DNA from: Streptomyces albireticuli
Lineage (GTDB): Bacteria > Actinomycetota > Actinomycetes > Streptomycetales > Streptomycetaceae
Reading direction: 5' to 3'
Assembly (NCBI RefSeq): GCF_002192455.1
Contig: NZ_CP021744.1
Location: forward strand, 3,378,001 to 3,442,000
DNA length: 64,000 nt
The notes below the pieces were generated by a model. That model made no database searches and was not told the DNA's origin. It worked only from the letters and a program-made list of their open reading frames with translations. Below, one piece after another: positions 8,361 to 16,951 of this stretch (the first letter of the stretch is position 1; every line of letters starts with the position of its first letter). Position numbers and translations under genes: made by a program.

Positions 8361-9742
8361 TCGGACGGTTCCGCCGGCTGCCGCTGCGGTCGCGGCTGGC
8401 GCTGCTGACGGCCGTGGCCGTGGCCGTCGCGGTCGCGGTCGTCGCGGCCGTGTCCTGGGTCGTCCTCAAACAGCAGCTCGAACAGCAGCGGGACACCACC
8501 CTGACCAATGTGCGCCCGGCGGACGAGACCGTCGTCGACCTGCTCAACACCTGCGGCAACGGCACGCGCCCGTACCCCAGCCCGTACACCGTGCAGATCA
8601 TCACTGCGCGCGGCGCGGTCTGCACGACGGCCGGGAAGTCGCCGGTCACGGTGGACTCCCGCGACCTGGCCGTGGGCCTGGGGCAGGACCCGGTGCTGCA
8701 CGACGCGCACGCGAAGGACGGCAAGGAGATGCGCGTCGCGACCTCGCGCAGCACCGTGCCGGGCGTCTACGCGGTCTCCATCGCCCAGCCCGCGAGCGAC
8801 ATCGACAAGCCGCTGAACAAGCTCGCGCTCGTGCTCGTCCTCACGGCCGGCGTCGGCGTGCTCGGCGCCGCCACGGCGGGCCTCGGCATCGCCCGCGCGG
8901 GCCTGCGGCCCGTGGACCGGCTCACGGACGCGGTCGAGCACATCGCCCGCACGGAGGACCTGGCGGTCCGCATCCCCGTCGACGGCGAGGACGAGATCGC
9001 GCGGCTGTCCCGCTCGTTCAACTCCATGACCGCCGCGCTCGCCTCCTCCCGCGACCGCCAGCAGCAGCTCATCGCGGACGCCGGCCACGAACTGCGCACC
9101 CCGCTCACCTCTTTGCGCACCAACATCGACCTGCTCGTCCGCAGCGAGGAGACCGGCCGGGCAATCCCCCCGGACGACCGCCGCGAGCTCCTGACCAGCG
9201 TCAAGGCCCAGATGACGGAGCTGGCCGCGCTCATCGGCGACCTCCAGGAACTCTCCCGCCCGGAGACCGCGCCGGGCAGCGGCCCGGTCCAGGTCATCGC
9301 CCTTCACGAGACCGCCGAACGAGCGGTCGAACGCGCCCGGCTGCGCGGCTCGGGCCTCACCTTCGAGGTGCACCTGGAGGACTGGTACGTACGCGCCGAA
9401 CCGGCCGCGCTGGAACGGGCCCTGGTCAACCTGCTCGACAACGCGGTGAAGTTCAGCCCGCCCGGGGGAACGGTCTCCGTGGCCCTGTCGGCGGGCGAAC
9501 TGACCGTACGGGACCACGGCCCGGGCATCCCGGCGGCGGAACTCCCGCACGTCTTCGACCGGTTCTGGCGGTCGCCGTCGGCGCGGAGCCTGCCGGGGAG
9601 CGGGTTGGGGTTGTCGATCGTGGCGCGGACGGTTGAGCGGGCGGGTGGGTCCGTACGGCTGTCGGCGGCGGGTGACGGAGGGGGTGGGACGGTGGCGTCC
9701 GTACGGCTCCCGGGTGCGACGACGGCGCCGCCGCCGCTGTAG
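8357..9742 (+). CDS. Sensor histidine kinase
   Basis: A membrane sensor that partners the preceding regulator. It has 461 residues. Transmembrane segment 1 is near residues 13-36, an extracytoplasmic sensor loop runs to about 150, and transmembrane segment 2 is near 155-178. A HAMP linker follows. The dimerisation domain carries the phospho-acceptor His244 ([10 protein letters not shown]). The ATPase domain has the N box (NLLDNAVKF), G1 box (VRDHGPGIP) and G2 box (GSGLGLSIV). Translation starts at the GTG at 8357, four bases inside the regulator gene, so the two are coupled. The gene runs up to a dispersed repeat. Confidence 0.95.
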   Translation: MIGRFRRLPLRSRLALLTAVAVAVAVAVVAAVSWVVLKQQLEQQRDTTLTNVRPADETVVDLLNTCGNGTRPYPSPYTVQIITARGAVCTTAGKSPVTVDSRDLAVGLGQDPVLHDAHAKDGKEMRVATSRSTVPGVYAVSIAQPASDIDKPLNKLALVLVLTAGVGVLGAATAGLGIARAGLRPVDRLTDAVEHIARTEDLAVRIPVDGEDEIARLSRSFNSMTAALASSRDRQQQLIADAGHELRTPLTSLRTNIDLLVRSEETGRAIPPDDRRELLTSVKAQMTELAALIGDLQELSRPETAPGSGPVQVIALHETAERAVERARLRGSGLTFEVHLEDWYVRAEPAALERALVNLLDNAVKFSPPGGTVSVALSAGELTVRDHGPGIPAAELPHVFDRFWRSPSARSLPGSGLGLSIVARTVERAGGSVRLSAAGDGGGGTVASVRLPGATTAPPPL

Positions 9743-9744
9743 GC

Positions 9745-10028
9745 GGGGCCTTTCCCCAGCCCCGCCCCTTCCCGAAACCGGGGAGATCCCCGGGCCCCCG
9801 TTCCGCGCTACGCGCGGTGGCCTCAAACGCCGGCCGGGCTGGATGTGCCCCTGTCCGAGGCTGGCTTTCCCCCTGCGCCAGGGCCGGTTTTCCCGCCCGG
9901 TTCCGGGCGATAAATCAGCCCGTCCGGGGGCACCTCCCAGCGGTAGCTGGGGGAGTTTGAGGACCGGGGTCCGGGGCGGAGCCCCGGTTCGGGAAGGGGC
10001 GGGGTGGGGACAAGGCCCCGCGCAGCGG
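9745..10028. repeat. Dispersed GC-rich intergenic repeat, copy 1 (convergent junction)
   Basis: This fills the gap between the convergent kinase and aldolase genes. It opens with CCCCGCCCCTTCCCG and closes with the complementary CGGGAAGGGGCGGGG. Between them lie modules found elsewhere in the window: CTCAAACGCCGGCCGGGCTG, CCCGGTTCCGGGCGA, and the hairpin CCTCCCAGCGGTAGCTGGGGGA. The two ends can pair, giving a very long stem that could terminate transcription from both sides. Confidence 0.8.
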
Positions 10029-11104
10029 CTACCTCGCCGCCAACGCCCCCGCCGCCACCTCACCGATCGCCGCCACAGCCACCGGCACCTGAGACGCCGT
10101 CACATCGATATGCGTCACCACCCGCACAGTCGTCGGCCCGAACACACTCACCCGCACCCCGAACCGCTCATACGTCCGCTTCCCGAACTCCGCAGCGGAA
10201 AGCCCCGTCTCCGCCACATCGAAAAGAACGATGTTCGTATCGACGTGCTCGGGCCGCACCACAAGCCCCTCGATCGACGCCAGCGACTCCGCCAGCACCC
10301 GCGCGTTCGCGTGGTCCTCGGCCAGCCGCGCCACGTGGTGGCGGAGGGCGTAGACGCCGGCCGAGGCGATGACGCCGGCCTGGCGCATGGCGCCGCCCCA
10401 GCGCTGCTTGAGGCGCCAGGCCTGGTCGATGAAGTCCTGGGTGCCGGCGAGGATGCCGCCGACGGGGGCGCCGAGGCCCTTGCTGAGGTCGACGAAGACG
10501 GAGTCGAAGTGCGCGGCGTAGACGTGCGGCTCGACACCGCTGGCGACGGAGGCGTTGAGGAGGCGGGCGCCGTCCATGTGGGCCCACATGCCGTGTTCCC
10601 GGCCGATCCCGGTGATCTCCTGGATGCGCTCCAGCGGCCAGATCGTGCCGCCGCCCGCGTTGGAGGTCTGCTCGATGACGACGCCGCTGGTGACGGGCGC
10701 GTAGCGGCTGGCGGGGCGGATCGCCGCGCGGAACTGCTCGGCGGTGAACACGCCGCGCTCGCCGTCCAGGGCCCGGACGTTGATGCCGCTGAGCGCGGCG
10801 GGGCCGCCGACCTCGTAGTTGATGATGTGGGCGGTGCGGTCGGTGAGGACCTCGTCGCCGGGCCGCGAGTGGACGGCCAGCGCGATCTCGTTGCACATGG
10901 TGCCGGAGGGCAGGAAGACGGCGGCTTCCTTGCCGAGGAGCTCGGCGGCCATGGCGGTGAGCTCGTTGACGCTGGGGTCCTCGCCCTTCTGCTCGTCGCC
11001 GAGGGGGCCTCGGCCATGAAGGCGCGCATCTCGGGGGTGGGAAGCGTGATGGTGTCGCTGTACAGGTCGACAAGCGGACGCTGTACCTGGGCAGGAGTAC
11101 TCAC
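10029..11104 (-). pseudogene. Low-specificity L-threonine aldolase, interrupted by a 1-bp frameshift
   Basis: A PLP enzyme that splits threonine or allo-threonine into glycine and acetaldehyde. The N-terminus (STPAQVQRPLVDLYSDTITL, then MRAFMAEAP) is in one frame. The rest (LGDEQKGEDPSVNELTAM to the end, including MDGARLLNASVASG and the PLP-lysine region FVDLSKGLGAPVGG) is in another. The frames meet at a C-tract (G run at 11003-11007 on the plus strand). One extra C gives the continuous EAPLGDEQKGEDP expected in this family. The start is taken as the GTG at 11102-11104. Read literally, the enzyme is broken; a sequencing error is an equal possibility. An ATP-grasp ligase gene lies upstream on the same strand. 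Confidence 0.82.
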
Positions 11105-11333
11105 GTGCGTGCTCTTTCGTCGGGTCTGACGCTGCGGCTTCGCGCCGGGATGGGGCGCGGGCGGCGCCCGCCGGGATATGACGGGACGCCACAATCCGTC
11201 ACGGAGTGTGACGAAGCTGGGGTGGAGCGGGGCGGGCCGGGGGCGAGGCCACCGGCCCGGCCCGCGGGGAGCCGGACCGGTGGGCGCACCGGCCTGAAGG
11301 GGCTTTCAGGGGCCTCGGCGGCCCGGCGGCCGG

Positions 11334-12563
11334 CTACCGCTCGTCGAACACCGGCCGCAGATACCCCGCGGCCGAGGCCGCGCGGATGCCGGCCTCGTCG
11401 GCGGTGGCGCCGGTGCACCAGAGGGTGCCGTACTCGCTGCGCTGGTCCTTGGCGTCGGGCAGCTCGTCACCGGCGCGGGCCGTGATGTGGATGTCGCGCA
11501 GGCCGGGGACGCGCTGGGCCAGCTCCCGACCGGCGACGCCCTCGAAGCGGCCGCCGCGCTTGGCGTAGAGGGCCTGCTCGGCGGCGGCGCCGACCGGCTG
11601 CGGCGCGTCCACGGGCTCGCCGAGGTAGGAGGCGATGACGCCGTCGAACACGTTCCAGTCGAGGGCCGCGGAGACCATCGTGGAGACGTTGCGCCCGGCG
11701 AAGCGCGGGTTGAACTCGACGACCTTGGGGCCGTCGGCCGTGAGCGCGAACTCGATGTGCGCGGGCCCGTTCTCGTACGCCATCAGGCGGGCGAGGTCGG
11801 CGCAGATCCGCTCGATCCGCTCGTGGGCGTCGGCGGAGAGGTCGACGGGGAAGCGGATGGCCAGCTCCATGAAGTACGGGAGCTCGCTCATGATGCGGTC
11901 GCTGATCCCGAGGACGTGCGGGACGCCGCCGGTGTAGAGGACCTCGGCGCTGACGACGGGGCCGATGAGGAACTCCTCGACGAGCGGCACACCGCCCTGC
12001 CCGTCGGACTCGGCCAGCACCTCGGTGAAGTGCCAGCGCACCTCCTCCTCGTCGGCGGCGGAGACGACGCCGTAGCTGCCGGTGCCGATGGAGGGCTTGA
12101 GGACGACGGGGTAGCCGGTGGCCTCGGCGGCGGCGACGGCCGCCTCGACGTCCGCGGCGGCGGTGCTGCGCGGCGCGGGGATGTCCTCGGCCTCGCAGGC
12201 CCGGCGGAAGGCGTGCTTGTCCTGGGTCAGGCGCACGGAGGCGGTCGGCAGGAAGGGGATGCCCAGCTTCTCGGCCGCGGTGGCGGCGGGCAGCAGGTAC
12301 TGCTCGTTGGGCGCGATCAGGGTGAACGCGCCGTCCGTGCCGAGGGCTTCGAAGAGGACGGTGAGCTCCTCGACGGAGCGGGTCTCGCTGATGTACGTCT
12401 CGACCCTGCCCGATTCCAGCAGGTCGCGGAGCGGATCGTTGATGTAGCGGGCCTTGTCCCGGGTGACGAAGGTGACGCGGGCCGCCTTGCGGGTGGCGGC
12501 CTCGACGACCCGGAGGCCGGTGCCGCTGGTGAGCGCTTCGACGATGACGATGTGGTCGGCCAT
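11334..12563 (-). CDS. ATP-grasp carboxylate-amine ligase
   Basis: A ligase that activates a carboxylate as an acyl phosphate and joins it to an amine or similar nucleophile. It has 409 residues. An N-terminal Rossmann-like domain occupies about 1-100. The ATP-grasp core has the ATP-binding lysine and glycine loop in PVVLKPSIGTGSYGV, the hinge segment VPLVEEFLIGPVVSAEV, and the Mg-binding acidic and Asn residues in KVVEFNPRFAG. The overall shape resembles L-amino-acid ligases such as BacD and carnosine synthase-like proteins. An MFS exporter gene lies 113 bp upstream on the same strand, and a threonine aldolase gene follows, so synthesis and export of a small dipeptide-like compound is plausible but not proven. 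The ATG at 12561-12563 is chosen. Confidence 0.85.
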   Translation of the reverse strand: MADHIVIVEALTSGTGLRVVEAATRKAARVTFVTRDKARYINDPLRDLLESGRVETYISETRSVEELTVLFEALGTDGAFTLIAPNEQYLLPAATAAEKLGIPFLPTASVRLTQDKHAFRRACEAEDIPAPRSTAAADVEAAVAAAEATGYPVVLKPSIGTGSYGVVSAADEEEVRWHFTEVLAESDGQGGVPLVEEFLIGPVVSAEVLYTGGVPHVLGISDRIMSELPYFMELAIRFPVDLSADAHERIERICADLARLMAYENGPAHIEFALTADGPKVVEFNPRFAGRNVSTMVSAALDWNVFDGVIASYLGEPVDAPQPVGAAAEQALYAKRGGRFEGVAGRELAQRVPGLRDIHITARAGDELPDAKDQRSEYGTLWCTGATADEAGIRAASAAGYLRPVFDER

Positions 12564-12676
12564 GGTTGCCGGTCCCGTTTCTGCTGGAGGGTGGAGGGGT
12601 GTGCGGGTGCGGAGGGGCTGAGGGGCGGCGCCGGGGAGTGCGGCGTGCCGGGGTACGGGCGTGCCGGAGGGGACCG

Positions 12677-13975
12677 TCAGAGGGCCTTGTCCGGCACGGA
12701 GGGACACGATCCGGTGGCAAGGGCCGTCGCCCGCTCCGTCCGGCGCGGGGCGAGGACGACGCCCAGGGCGGTGAGCAGGGTCAGGCCGGCGGCCACGAGG
12801 AACGGCGACCAGGTGACCCAGGTGCTGTCGTCCGAACCGCCCGCGACGGCCGTGCCGAGGGCGCCGCCCGCGGATTCGGCGACGCCCCAGATGAGACCGG
12901 CGAAGCCGAATGCGGCGAAGCTGTTCCCCTGCGCCTTCTTGGCCATGAGGCTGTCGGCGGCGGGCGACCAGACCAGCTCGGAGAAGGTGAACACGGCGGC
13001 GCCCAGGAAGATCACGGGCCATGCCGGGCCGCGGCCGGGCACGAACAGCACCAGGCCGGCGGCGAGGAGGACCATGCCGAGCGCGAGGACCGCCCGGTCG
13101 CCGCGCCGGCGGGCGAGGCTCTCCATGCGGCGGGCGACGACGCCCTGGAACAGCACGATGAGGATCGCGTTGACCAGGAAGAGCATGCTGATGACGCGGG
13201 TGGAGACCGAGCTGCCCACGTACATCGGCAGCACGTTGGCGAACTGCGCGTAGGCCAGCCAGAGGGTCGCCGTCACGGCGGCCCAGAGGAGGACCTGCCG
13301 GTTGGGCAGTCCGAAGCGGGCCGCGCCGCCCCCGGCCCGCGGGGTGGCCGTCACGTCACCCGGCGCGCGGGCGGCCAGCACCGCCGCCAGCGCGAAGACA
13401 CCGGCCGGTATCAGGGGGAAGGCGCGGCCCGTCGCGGACATCAGCCAGCCGCCGGCGACGGGCCCGAGCGCCGCGCCGCCGTTGATGGCCGCGTTGAGGC
13501 GGCCGAAGGCGAGCAGCCGGGTGCGCTCGTCGCAGCCGTTGGCGATCAGGGCCTTGGTGCCGACGTTGGCGCAGGACACGGCCGTGCCGTTCACGGCCAG
13601 CACGGCGAGCCAGGAGGCGGGGTCGTCCAGCCCGAGGCCCACGGGTACGAGCAGGACGGCGCCGGCCACGAGGTAACCGCCGACGAGGACCGCGCGGAGC
13701 CGGAACCGCACCACGACGAACTGCGTGTAGACGGCCCCGGCGCGCATGCTGAGCAGGTGCACCCCGACCGCCGTGGCGGCGAGGGACACGGAGATCCCCA
13801 GGGTGCTGTGCAGCCAGATCGCCAGGAACGGCGAGACCACGTAATAGGCGCTGCTGCCGAGTGCCCGTGAGGCCAGGGTCGGCCACAGGCCCGGCATCGC
13901 GTGCCCCGGTCCCGCTTCCGGTTCCGTGGCGGATCGCGCCGTGGACCCCGGTCCGGATTCCGTCGCATTGCTCAT
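12677..13975 (-). CDS. MFS transporter, probable exporter
   Basis: A 432-residue protein with about 12 hydrophobic segments and a short hydrophilic N-terminus (about 26 residues). It has MFS-like features such as LASRALGSSAYYVVSPFLAI at the start, an acidic and basic loop between halves, and a second half beginning at about residue 220. It lies upstream of the ATP-grasp ligase on the same strand and is probably cotranscribed with it, so export of the ligase product is the simplest role. The best ribosome binding site (GAGGA) sits rather far (about 13 nt) from the ATG at 13973-13975. The substrate is unknown. Confidence 0.85.
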   Translation of the reverse strand: MSNATESGPGSTARSATEPEAGPGHAMPGLWPTLASRALGSSAYYVVSPFLAIWLHSTLGISVSLAATAVGVHLLSMRAGAVYTQFVVVRFRLRAVLVGGYLVAGAVLLVPVGLGLDDPASWLAVLAVNGTAVSCANVGTKALIANGCDERTRLLAFGRLNAAINGGAALGPVAGGWLMSATGRAFPLIPAGVFALAAVLAARAPGDVTATPRAGGGAARFGLPNRQVLLWAAVTATLWLAYAQFANVLPMYVGSSVSTRVISMLFLVNAILIVLFQGVVARRMESLARRRGDRAVLALGMVLLAAGLVLFVPGRGPAWPVIFLGAAVFTFSELVWSPAADSLMAKKAQGNSFAAFGFAGLIWGVAESAGGALGTAVAGGSDDSTWVTWSPFLVAAGLTLLTALGVVLAPRRTERATALATGSCPSVPDKAL

Positions 13976-14101
13976 GATGACGCGTGGTCCTCAAGGTTGC
14001 TTTCGGGCTGCCGTGCCCCCCTCCCCCGGCACGGCAGCCATGCGCGGCCGGCAGCCCGGCCACGGGGCCGGCTGTCGTCCGCACACCCAGACCCAAACAC
14101 A

Positions 14102-14158
14102 AACCGTATGGTCGGTTCAATAAATGCGAGTGTGATCTAGCCCTCCATTCGATGAATG
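14102..14158. promoter_or_regulatory. AT-richer promoter region with two small palindromes
   Basis: The 250-bp gap (13976-14225) upstream of the MFS gene is much less GC-rich than its surroundings. It holds AACCGTATGGTCGGTT (14102-14117, arms AACCG/CGGTT) and CATTCGATGAATG (14146-14158). The first has the size of a TetR-type half-site pair. No matching regulator gene lies beside it. Confidence 0.4.
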
Positions 14159-14225
14159 CAAGGCGATAGAGCATCCGACCCTTCGTTTTGGGGCGTCGCT
14201 ATGAATTTCAAGTGAATGAAGCGCG

Positions 14226-15659
14226 CTAAGACGCCCGTCCGACCGGCAGCGCGACCCCGCCCAGCTCGGCCCGGATTCCCTCGTGGTCGACCGTGACGGC
14301 ACGCAGTCTGAGGTCCTTCGCCTGCTCCGGCAGCCGGAAGGAGAAGGACAGCCGGTCGGTCAGCTCCGGCGGCCGCAGCCGCATCAGCCCGGCGATCAGA
14401 TCGGGGTCGACACCGATCTTCCGCAGCACCCACGGGTGGTCGGCCACGGCGTCGACGAGGTTGACCCCCATCAGCCGCTCGACGAAGCGGGGCGCGCCCG
14501 TGAGCTCGCGCAGCCGGTCCTCACCGCTGAGGGCCGCCGCCACCTCGTCCGGGCCCACGCCCAGCCGCGCGGCGAGCGACGGCACGGACAGCAGCGCCTT
14601 CACCCGGGCCGTGTCGCGGGCGACGCGCTCGGCCGCCTCGCGGTGCAGAGTGAGGCCCTTGTCGCGGCCGGGCCGGTAGGTGGCGACGTGCGGCACGTCG
14701 ACGCTCATCCCGTCGATGTCGGTGGCGAGGCCCCGGTCGTCGGTGCGCCGCAGCTGGGCCCGCGCCCGTACCCGCAGCTCCTGGCCGCCGACGTCGAGCC
14801 GCCCGTCGGCCGCGATCGTGTCGCCCCCGGCGTCGCTGAACCGCACCTGCGAGGCGCCGAGTTCGCGGTTGAGGTCGGCGAAGGAGAGGCGTACGTCCCC
14901 GTCCAGCCGCCCGATGACCGCGCCGCGCACGGCGGTGGGGAGGTCACCGGTGAGCTTGATGTCCCGGCCGCTCGCCCGGACCTCCGCGAGGGACACCCGG
15001 CCGGCGTCGACGTGCGGCACGGTGATGTCGACGCGCTCCAGCCGCTTGCCCAGCACCTGGGTGAGGAAGGGGAAGCCGTGGATGTCGACCTGGGGCCCGG
15101 CGGCCAGGTGGAGGTCGTCCCGGATCTTCTCCGACGCCTTCTTCTCCGCGTACAGGACGGCGCAGCGGTCGCCCAGCACCAGGAAGGCCGCGCAGACGGC
15201 GACGGCGATCAGCAGCTTGAGGGCGCGGGGTACGGCCGCGAACCGGCGGCGGTGCCGGACGCGGCGGGAGGCGCGGCGGGCACGGCGGCCGTGACCGGAG
15301 CGGCCGCGCCGGGAACGGCGGTGGCCGGGCGGCGCCGTGAGGCGGGCGAGAGCGGCGTCGTCGAGGCTCTCGGGGCTGTCGGGGACCAGCCGGATGTCGA
15401 GGAATTCGGCGAAATCGGAGGAGTCGGCGGATTCGCGGGAATCTGCGGATTCGACGGGACCGGCGCGATGGACAGGACCGGCGTGCTGGACAGCATTCAC
15501 GGCTACGGCCGGATCGACGGAATCGGGAGGTGAACCTCCCCCGCGTTCCTCCGGTTCGTCCTCCGGTTTCTCCGCCTCGGGGGCCACGGGGTCGGCCAGC
15601 GAGGCGAGTTCGTCATAGGGATTGGGCGGAAGGTCGGGTATGCGTGTGGGGGTTCGCAT
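14226..15659 (-). CDS. DUF2993 (LmeA-like) lipid-binding membrane protein with long cytoplasmic tail
   Basis: A 477-residue protein. Residues 1-185 are a disordered acidic and then arginine-rich cytoplasmic region (RRSRRGRSGHGRRARRASRR). A transmembrane anchor lies at about 190-212 (LKLLIAVAVCAAFLVLGD). An extracytoplasmic DUF2993 domain follows (DIHGFPFLTQVLGKRLERVD), related to mycobacterial LmeA, which binds phosphatidylinositides and helps mature lipoglycans. A shorter member of the same family lies at 35523 in this window. The ATG at 15657-15659 is chosen. It is divergent from the NmrA-type gene. Confidence 0.8.
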   Translation of the reverse strand: MRTPTRIPDLPPNPYDELASLADPVAPEAEKPEDEPEERGGGSPPDSVDPAVAVNAVQHAGPVHRAGPVESADSRESADSSDFAEFLDIRLVPDSPESLDDAALARLTAPPGHRRSRRGRSGHGRRARRASRRVRHRRRFAAVPRALKLLIAVAVCAAFLVLGDRCAVLYAEKKASEKIRDDLHLAAGPQVDIHGFPFLTQVLGKRLERVDITVPHVDAGRVSLAEVRASGRDIKLTGDLPTAVRGAVIGRLDGDVRLSFADLNRELGASQVRFSDAGGDTIAADGRLDVGGQELRVRARAQLRRTDDRGLATDIDGMSVDVPHVATYRPGRDKGLTLHREAAERVARDTARVKALLSVPSLAARLGVGPDEVAAALSGEDRLRELTGAPRFVERLMGVNLVDAVADHPWVLRKIGVDPDLIAGLMRLRPPELTDRLSFSFRLPEQAKDLRLRAVTVDHEGIRAELGGVALPVGRAS

Positions 15660-15816
15660 CACGACATCCCACCACGGGAACGGCCCCCGAACGCAAGACC
15701 TACCCGCGGTAGCGGGAATTCCGGCGCCATTTCCGGCCGTTGCACCGAGCATATGCGGCAACTGGCGGGCATACAGCAGCTGGTTTCCCGCGCGGCTCCG
15801 ACAGAAGGAAGCGCTC

Positions 15817-16674
15817 GTGATAGTCGTGACCGGAGCGACCGGCAACATCGGCCGCAGCCTGGTGGAACAGCTCGTCGCCCAGGGAGTGCCCGTAAGGGCG
15901 CTGACCCGTGACCCCGCACGGGCGGGCCTGCCCGAGGCGGCCGAGGTCGTCCGCGCGGACCTCTCGGCCGGACAGCCCCTGGAGCCCCTCCTCGACGGCG
16001 CGAACGGCCTGTTCCTGAACCTCGCCGCGACGCGCGGCGCGGACGTGGCCGACATCGTCGCGGCGGCGGTCGCGGCGGGTGTACAGCGGATCGTCCTCAA
16101 CTCCTCCATGGCCGTCACCGGCGTCCCCGAGGACGACACCGCGCCCATCGCCGTGTGGCACGCCGAGGCCGAGCGCCTGATCCGCGAGTCGGGCCTGGAG
16201 TGGTGCTTCGTCCGCGGCGGCATGTACGCCACGAACGCCCTGATGTGGGCGGACGGCATCCGCACGGACGGCCTGGTGCGCGGCCCGTTCCCCGGCACGA
16301 CCGCGGCGCCGGTCCACGAGGCGGACCTCGCGGAGATCGCGCTCCGCGCCTTCCTGGACGAGGACGGCACCCACACCGGCCAGGTCTACGTCGTCACGGG
16401 CCCGGAGGGCATCACCTTCGAGGGCCAGGCAGCGGCGATCGGCCGGGCCCTGGGCCGCCCGGAGGTCCGCTTCGAACGCGTCTCCTTCGAGGAGGGCATC
16501 GCCCTGATGGAACGCCACGGCGCGCCGGGGCCGGTGGCGGAGGACGTCCTGCGCAACTTCGAGGCGACGGTGGGGACGGAGGCGCGGGTCACGGACGCGG
16601 TTCTCCGTGTGACGGGGCATCCGGCGCGGTCGTTCGAGGAGTGGGCGAGGGATCACGTGGCGGACTTCCGCTGA
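15817..16674 (+). CDS. NmrA-like NAD(P)-binding protein
   Basis: A 285-residue protein of the atypical short-chain dehydrogenase (NmrA/SDR_a) group. The nucleotide-binding motif is VTGATGNIGRSLVEQL at the N-terminus, followed by VRALTRDPARAGLP. There is no clear YxxxK pair, so it may be a redox-sensing or NAD(P)H:quinone-type protein rather than a classical dehydrogenase. The GTG at 15817 has AGAAGGAA upstream at good spacing. It is monocistronic and ends at a large palindromic repeat. Confidence 0.85.
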   Translation: MIVVTGATGNIGRSLVEQLVAQGVPVRALTRDPARAGLPEAAEVVRADLSAGQPLEPLLDGANGLFLNLAATRGADVADIVAAAVAAGVQRIVLNSSMAVTGVPEDDTAPIAVWHAEAERLIRESGLEWCFVRGGMYATNALMWADGIRTDGLVRGPFPGTTAAPVHEADLAEIALRAFLDEDGTHTGQVYVVTGPEGITFEGQAAAIGRALGRPEVRFERVSFEEGIALMERHGAPGPVAEDVLRNFEATVGTEARVTDAVLRVTGHPARSFEEWARDHVADFR

Positions 16675-16726
16675 GTCCGGTGCGGGGTTCCGGGTGCGGT
16701 GCGGGGGGGGTGCCGGGGGGGGGTGC

Positions 16727-16931
16727 CGCTGCGCGGGGCTTTGTCCCCGCCCCGCCCCTTCCCGAACCGGGGCTCCGCCCCGGGCCCCGGTCCTCAAACG
16801 CCGGACGGGCTGAAATTCAGCCCGTCCGGCGTTTGAGGACACCGCGCGGAGCGCGGAAAGGGGGTCTGGGGGCGGAGCCCCCAGTTTCGGGAAGGGGCGG
16901 GGCTGGGGAAAAGCCCCGCGCAGCGGCACCT
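16727..16931. repeat. Dispersed repeat, copy 2: ~200-bp inverted repeat between convergent genes
   Basis: The centre is a perfect 51-bp palindrome (16790-16840): 25-bp arms beginning GTCCTCAAACGCCGGACGGG around one A. Outside it, GCTGCGCGGGGCTTT... CCCCGCCCCTTCCCGAA on the left is complementary to the right side (TTCGGGAAGGGGCGGGG ... AAAGCCCCGCGCAGC). The whole gap is therefore one imperfect hairpin, which should terminate both the NmrA-type gene and the condensation-domain gene. Confidence 0.88.
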
Positions 16932-16951
16932 CACCCGCACCCCGGCCCGCC

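Noticed and set aside
11105..11333. A separate small gene in the gap between aldolase and ATP-grasp ligase
   Set aside because: The frames present are Arg/Pro-rich with no ribosome binding site or family likeness.
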